NCBI GenBank assembly: GCA_046156035.1
Contig: JBJXEW010000054.1
Location: 40,539 to 104,538 of the forward strand
Direction of reading: 5' to 3'
Source of the DNA: JAEUIX01 sp046156035
Lineage (GTDB): Bacteria; Planctomycetota; Phycisphaerae; Phycisphaerales; UBA1924
DNA: 64,000 bases
Part shown: positions 61,693 to 64,000 of the stretch, piece by piece
Numbering within the stretch: the first letter of the stretch is position 1
How the letters are laid out: the number at the start of each line of letters is the position of its first letter
Position numbers and translations under genes: made by a program
The notes under the pieces: generated by a model
Seen by the model: only the letters and a program-made list of their open reading frames with translations
What the model was told of the DNA's origin: nothing
Database searches by the model: none

Positions 61693-62367
61693 TCAAGCTC
61701 GGCGGCGGCGCATCGCAACGAGGCCACCCAGGCCCAGCATCGCGGCCGCGCCGGGGGCGGGGAGGGGAGCGGGGGAGTGGAACTCAAACTGCTCGATGTT
61801 CTGCACCTCGAACGAGGACGCGCCGCTCGGATCGATGTATTCGACCTGCGCGGGGATGAACGCGCCCGGCATCGTGCTGTAGTTCAGCGTGCCGTCGGGC
61901 TGCATGCCCGTGCGGAAGAGGTCCGCGCTGTTCCAGATGATGTGCACGCCCCACTGCTTGCCGGTGACCCAGATTCCCCAGTTGGCCGAGGCCGCGACAG
62001 GGCCGCCGAAATCGGGGCCGATGTCGCCGGAGCCCATGAACATGTCCACATCGGAGGCGACCATGGGCGTGGTGGGCATGCCCTGGAAGGCCGGCAGATC
62101 GGCCATGAGCATGTCCATGCCGGAGAGCGAAGACTTCAAGACGGTCACGTGGCCCTCGTTGCCGGTGGGGCTCACGTTCGAGAGGTGCGGCAACTCGATT
62201 GTGATCCAAAAGCTGAGCTTGCTGGTTGTGACGTGGACGCTGATCGCGGCGCTGGCGCTCGAGGCGGCGGTGCCCAAGGCCACAGACGCGACGGCGGCGG
62301 CAAGGAGCAACCCCTTGGCAGAATGTGAAGCGGGGCGCGAACGAACGCTGGTGATGCTCTGGCTCAT
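61693..62367 (-). CDS. PEP-CTERM-like surface protein
   Basis: 224 residues from ATG 62367, with GAGGAGAG seven bases ahead. A signal peptide ends near SASAA; the mature part is beta-rich and polar. The C-terminus PAPLPAPGAAAMLGLGG followed by a basic MRRRRA is the tripartite PEP-CTERM sorting signal, with PAP in place of PEP, recognised by exosortase systems. The protein is probably cut and attached to the surface or released. No exosortase gene is in the window. Confidence 0.87.
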   Translation of the reverse strand: MSQSITSVRSRPASHSAKGLLLAAAVASVALGTAASSASAAISVHVTTSKLSFWITIELPHLSNVSPTGNEGHVTVLKSSLSGMDMLMADLPAFQGMPTTPMVASDVDMFMGSGDIGPDFGGPVAASANWGIWVTGKQWGVHIIWNSADLFRTGMQPDGTLNYSTMPGAFIPAQVEYIDPSGASSFEVQNIEQFEFHSPAPLPAPGAAAMLGLGGLVAMRRRRA

Positions 62368-62934
62368 ACTCTCTCTCCTCACGGTATCTCCGGCGTTTTC
62401 ACGCCGCGATACCGGAACCGGCCTTCTTCGCTCTGCGCCCGCGGGGCACGTTCCCCGAGAACCACGCATCGCCGATAGGCACGAGACGCGAGCCTACTGC
62501 ATTCCGCCGCGGAACGCAAGGGCCAACCCGATAATGTGCGGATTATTCTCGCGATTCCGCCGCTCCCGGACGCCTTCCAACCTCTTGACGCCCGCATCCC
62601 GTCCAAAGGCCGTTTCGAGGGGGGTAGGAACGGTCAGCCCGCTGTGCCAGCCGCCGCCTTCCCATGCGAAACCCGCGCGTTGCCATAGGAAACTCTCGTC
62701 TCGACCGAGGACACTCCCGTCTCGACCGAGGACACCCCCGTCTCGACCGAGGAAACTCGCGCCTCGACTGAGGAAACTCGCGCCTCGACTGAGGAAACTC
62801 CCGGCTCGACCAAGAAAGAAGTGGCGTGGCGGCGTGCGCGGGCCTCAAGTCGCCCCTTGGCCGGGCCGAGAACACAGACGCACGCGTGTTGCGTGCATGT
62901 GTCGTCCCGGTTCGCTCTAGAAAGGAGCATTGTC
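62368..62934. other. Divergent intergenic region with minisatellite
   Basis: 567 bases between the PEP-CTERM-like and FnIII-like genes. The left half carries no gene I can support; the right half holds the 21-bp repeats (62669-62815). Reading frames run through the repeats on both strands because the unit is a multiple of three. Confidence 0.65.
62669..62815. repeat. Seven tandem 21-bp repeats
   Basis: Units start at 62669, 62690, 62711, 62732, 62753, 62774 and 62795; typical units are ACACTCCCGTCTCGACCGAG+G and AAACTCGCGCCTCGACTGAG+G. The fourth and fifth are identical; the first is the most diverged. Confidence 0.9.
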
Positions 62935-63636
62935 ATGGCCACCACGACGTACCCGTCCTCTCCCCGCGCCGCGTTCCTCACCTGGGGCCTGGCCCACACC
63001 ACCGTTTTCGACGATCAGGAGGGCAACATCGGCCTCTCCGCGCCGCAGGTCGCGGCGTTCACCACCGCGATCAACGCGGCCAACACCGCGAATCAGGCCC
63101 AGGAGAACGCGCGCCTCGCCTACCGCGCCGCCGTGAGCGCCGCCACCGACGCGTTCAACGCGGCCAAACGCTCCGCCAGCCTCACCACCAAGGTGATCCG
63201 CACGTTCGCCGAGACGACCAACAACCCCAACGTCTATTCGCTGGCCCAGATCCCGCCGCCGGCCGTGCCGGGCACGGCTCTGCCGCCCGCCAAGCCCACC
63301 GACCTGAGTGTTGAACTCAACAACGCCAGCGGCGCGCTCACACTGCGCTGGAAGGCCTCTAACCCCGCGGGCACCAACGGCACGAGTTACCTGATCAAGC
63401 GCAAACTCCCCGGCCAGAGCGAGTTTGTGTACGCGGGCATTTCCGGCGAGAAGAAGTTCGTGGACAACACCTTCATCGCTGGGCCGGACTCCGTGCAGTA
63501 CACGGTGCAGGGCCACCGCGCCGACAGCGTGGGCCAGGAATCCGACGCGTTCGTCATCAACTTCGGCAAGACGGCCGCGGGGCAGGTGACGGCGAGCGTC
63601 TCCAGCGGCAGTCAGCCCATGCGCATGGCGGCGTGA
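62935..63636 (+). CDS. Fibronectin-III-like protein
   Basis: 233 residues from ATG 62935, with AAAGGAG upstream. Residues 1-100 are helical and Ala-rich (TTAINAANTANQAQENARLA); after a Pro-rich hinge (PPAKPTDLSVELNNASG) comes one FnIII-like beta-domain (LTLRWKASNPAGTNGTSYLI, VQYTVQGHRADSVGQESD). No signal peptide is seen. Similar two-part proteins occur in several bacteria; function unknown. A hairpin terminator follows. Confidence 0.75.
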   Translation: MATTTYPSSPRAAFLTWGLAHTTVFDDQEGNIGLSAPQVAAFTTAINAANTANQAQENARLAYRAAVSAATDAFNAAKRSASLTTKVIRTFAETTNNPNVYSLAQIPPPAVPGTALPPAKPTDLSVELNNASGALTLRWKASNPAGTNGTSYLIKRKLPGQSEFVYAGISGEKKFVDNTFIAGPDSVQYTVQGHRADSVGQESDAFVINFGKTAAGQVTASVSSGSQPMRMAA

Positions 63637-63647
63637 GCGGAAGTGCT

Positions 63648-63765
63648 TACCGCGAAGGTCGCGAAGGACACGAAGGAAACGATTGAGAGACCAAGGGGGG
63701 CCGCAAGGCTCCCCTTTTTCATTGCCGCCTGCCCAATCTTCGAGACCTTCGCGTCCTTCGCGGTT
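63648..63765. repeat. Inverted repeat pair around a terminator
   Basis: Arms 63648-63675 (ACCGCGAAGGTCGCGAAGG) and 63738-63765 (CTTCGCGTCCTTCGCGGTT) are inverted copies with about five mismatches, enclosing the hairpin at 63693. Confidence 0.65.
63693..63719 (+). terminator. Terminator after the FnIII-like gene
   Basis: Stem AAGGGGGGCC/GGCTCCCCTT with one mismatch, loop GCAA, followed by TTTTT. Confidence 0.75.
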
Positions 63766-63812
63766 GGTCTCCGCCGCTCCGGGCTTTTTCATTGCGCGGC
63801 CCAGGAGCAAGA

Positions 63813-63860
63813 CCGAAAAACGAAAAACGAAGAGCGAACAGCGAAGATCGAAGAGCGAAG
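63813..63860. repeat. Short imperfect CGAARA-type microrepeats
   Basis: A purine-rich run of six to eight CGAA-based units (CGAAAAACGAAAAACGAAGA and on), upstream of the IS5 left end. Possibly an old end of a mobile element. Confidence 0.5.
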
Positions 63861-63878
63861 ACAAGGCACCAGTGCCTA

Positions 63879-64000
63879 GAGGGTGTTATGGACTTTGTGG
63901 CTGGGGTTCCGATGAAGGGGTATGGCAAGGAAGCCGTACCCGACGGATGTTAAGGATGACGAATGGGCCTTTGTGCTGCCGTACCTGACGCTGATGCGAG
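63879..64000 (+). mobile_element. IS5-type element, left end (cut off by window edge)
   Basis: GAGGGTGTTATG at 63879 looks like an IS5-group terminal inverted repeat, 43 bases before a transposase start. The right end is not in the window, so the boundary and target duplication cannot be confirmed. Confidence 0.6.
63922..64000 (+). CDS. IS5 family transposase, N-terminal 26 residues
   Basis: ATG 63922 begins MARKPYPTDVKDDEWAFVLP and reaches YLTLMR at the window end. This N-terminus (…TDVxDxEWAxVxPYL) is typical of IS5-family DDE transposases of the ISL2/IS427-like group. Gene is partial; the DDE catalytic part lies outside. Confidence 0.8.
   Translation, partial: MARKPYPTDVKDDEWAFVLPYLTLMR

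Noticed and set aside
62669..62815. CRISPR array
   Set aside because: Units are contiguous 21-base repeats with no spacers and no cas genes nearby.
62634..63002. Minus-strand ORF with VSSVEAR heptads as a real gene
   Set aside because: No ribosome-binding site, overlaps the FnIII-like start, and all frames are open through the repeats; kept as a finding only.

Overview
This G+C-rich stretch of bacterial chromosome most likely comes from a planctomycete, probably of the Phycisphaerae type. That placement is inferred from gene content: a PEP-CTERM-like surface protein ending in PAPG + hydrophobic stretch + RRRR, a tricorn-type protease with Lys/Asp/Glu-rich inserts, a membrane protein carrying a zinc ribbon, an IspG longer than the E. 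coli form, GTG/TTG starts and many genes without a clear Shine-Dalgarno. The outer-membrane genes (LptA/OstA-like protein, TpsB barrel, LolD/LolC transporter) show a diderm envelope. I saw no rRNA, tRNA, CRISPR array or prophage.

Layout. 1-8.1 kb: 3' part of an OstA-like gene coupled to a lipoprotein hydrolase, a small secreted protein, and a 1678-residue signalling protein with three nucleotide-cyclase-like domains, one membrane segment and a C-terminal region resembling the formylglycine-generating-enzyme fold. 8.1-21.1 kb: a small lipoprotein gene diverging from a two-partner secretion locus, a TpsB outer-membrane transporter followed by a 3387-residue repetitive TpsA exoprotein. 21.3-26.2 kb: tricorn protease and dienelactone hydrolase, each followed or preceded by hairpin terminators. 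26.3-34.1 kb, all minus strand: sigma-54 response regulator and soluble histidine kinase, uridine-kinase-like P-loop protein, isoleucyl-tRNA synthetase, and an unknown conserved protein. 34.4-42.4 kb: a large helical-repeat protein with a small membrane partner, a frameshifted lipoprotein hydrolase, ispG, a zinc-ribbon membrane protein, and an overlapping Fur-like regulator plus RluA-type pseudouridine synthase. 42.4-50.9 kb, minus strand: fRMsr-like GAF protein overlapping rpsR, a Pmp3-type peptide, a GH3-family enzyme, an alpha/beta hydrolase, LolD and LolC/E, and an S9 peptidase. 51.0-64 kb: a secreted protein with a CX4CH motif, a coiled-coil lipoprotein, a secreted helical protein, M28 peptidase, a 34-residue membrane ORF, ThpR, a GH31 glycosidase, ftsY, a PEP-CTERM-like protein, a fibronectin-III-like protein, and the first 26 codons of an IS5-type transposase cut off by the window edge.

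How it works together. Housekeeping functions (isoprenoid synthesis, translation, membrane targeting, lipoprotein sorting) sit among genes for degrading and displaying polymers outside the cytoplasm: tricorn, S9 and M28 peptidases, GH31, the TPS pair, PEP-CTERM and FnIII-like proteins. The strongest unexplained signals are the triple-cyclase protein, the TPS exoprotein with its non-repetitive C-terminal domain, and short palindromic elements that lie in frame inside the essential genes ileS and ftsY. A 21-bp minisatellite also lies between the PEP-CTERM-like and FnIII-like genes.
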